From CAZFCK01 sp964517355 (GTDB taxonomy: Bacteria; Desulfobacterota; Desulfovibrionia; Desulfovibrionales; Desulfovibrionaceae): a stretch of DNA of 5,124 nt. Numbering within the stretch: position 1 is the first letter of the stretch; each line of letters opens with the position of its first letter. Shown one piece after another: positions 4,877-5,124 of this stretch. The position numbers and the translations under genes are program-made. Below the pieces are notes generated by a model. That model saw only the letters and a list, made by a program, of their open reading frames with translations, had not been told where the DNA came from and searched no databases. The DNA lies in assembly GCA_964517355.1 (NCBI GenBank), contig CAZFCK010000292.1:1-5124 (forward strand). Direction: 5' to 3'.

Positions 4877-5124
4877 TCTCCCGGCCACCACTCTTTTGAT
4901 TCTTGTATTCTTCTTGCGCCCCAGCGCTCTTAACCAAGTCCGAAACCAGATAACTTGCCACCACCGGGGTCACCAAAGCGGCATCTGCCGTTTTCTTTAT
5001 ACAAGCTCTACAGGGGAGTAGAGTTCCGTGTCTGTTTTTCTGCGGTGATGATTCCTTTCTCGAGCATGTCGTCAATGGCCCCGTTCACCAGGGCCAAATT
5101 TTCCTTGTCCAATTCATAATTCAG
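4869..5124 (-). pseudogene. PqqD-like C-terminus running into a Tat-type leader, broken by a 2-base deletion (partial at right edge)
   Basis: From the right edge the frame reads NYELDKENLALVNGAIDDML, then EKGIITAEKQTRNSTPL and a stop at 5008-5010. The first part resembles the last helices of PqqD-type peptide carriers (acidic, a helix, then MLEKGII); this is a moderate match to a short piece. QTRNSTP aligns with QTQNTTP just before the twin-arginine motif of the intact exported protein. In the next frame the alignment resumes as CRACIKKTADAALVTPVVAS, then YLVSDLVKSAGAQEEY, and ends at TGA 4869-4871. Against the intact copy two bases are missing in the Ser codon before the arginines, the first Arg codon CGT is TGT (Cys), and Phe is Cys. 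So the export signal is lost along with the frame. Over the 69-base core (4905-4973 against 3784-3852) 56 bases agree, and most differences are silent. The stop overlaps the kinase start. Confidence 0.65.

Noticed and set aside
4402..4933. Long open frames opposite and overlapping the kinase gene (4454-4933 plus; 4402-4731 minus)
   Set aside because: They are shadows of the kinase reading frame, which has clear motifs. Their own translations show none.
5041..5124. Reverse-transcriptase-like reading of the right-edge peptide (DDMLEKGII resembles a retroelement motif)
   Set aside because: No RT catalytic motif is visible, the frame ends within 20 residues, and the kinase and leader context fits a PqqD-like end better.

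Overview
The window looks like an accessory stretch of a bacterial chromosome with uneven base composition. Ribosome-binding sites are strong and purine-rich (AAGGAG, GGAGG, AAGGA). The mix of a short tyrosine recombinase, IS3-type debris and an HprK-like kinase operon would suit an anaerobic Firmicute of the Desulfotomaculum/Pelotomaculum kind, but other phyla, including deltaproteobacteria, are not excluded.

Layout. (1) The left edge holds the start of a small hydrophobic protein on the minus strand, followed by about 870 bases without a gene. That stretch is rich in TTTAAA(C) motifs and carries a duplicated AT-rich/poly-C unit. (2) Positions 994-2254 hold two leftward genes: an AT-rich single-helix membrane protein and a minimal tyrosine recombinase with its own promoter and a palindrome just upstream. 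(3) Positions 2415-3224 are intergenic debris: nested inverted repeats and the frameshifted C-terminal end of an IS3-family transposase. (4) Positions 3225-5124 hold a compact leftward operon closed by a strong hairpin terminator at 3225-3258.

The operon is the most interesting part. Reading leftward it encodes: the C-terminal end of what is probably a PqqD-like carrier domain running into a Tat-type leader, broken by a 2-base deletion; an HprK-related P-loop kinase; an intact 182-residue Tat-exported protein with a beta-rich domain; and a 41-residue ORF carrying a third, degraded copy of the leader. The same hydrophobic leader core (VVASYLVSDLVKS) therefore occurs three times around one kinase. 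Genes overlap at each junction (ATGATTGA; a ribosome-binding site inside the kinase gene; ATGTATAG), which suggests translational coupling. HprK-like kinases and PqqD-like domains are known partners in peptide-modification loci such as lasso-peptide clusters. The inference is a peptide or protein modification and export locus in which one substrate-like copy is intact and two are decaying. The rest of the locus lies beyond the right edge.
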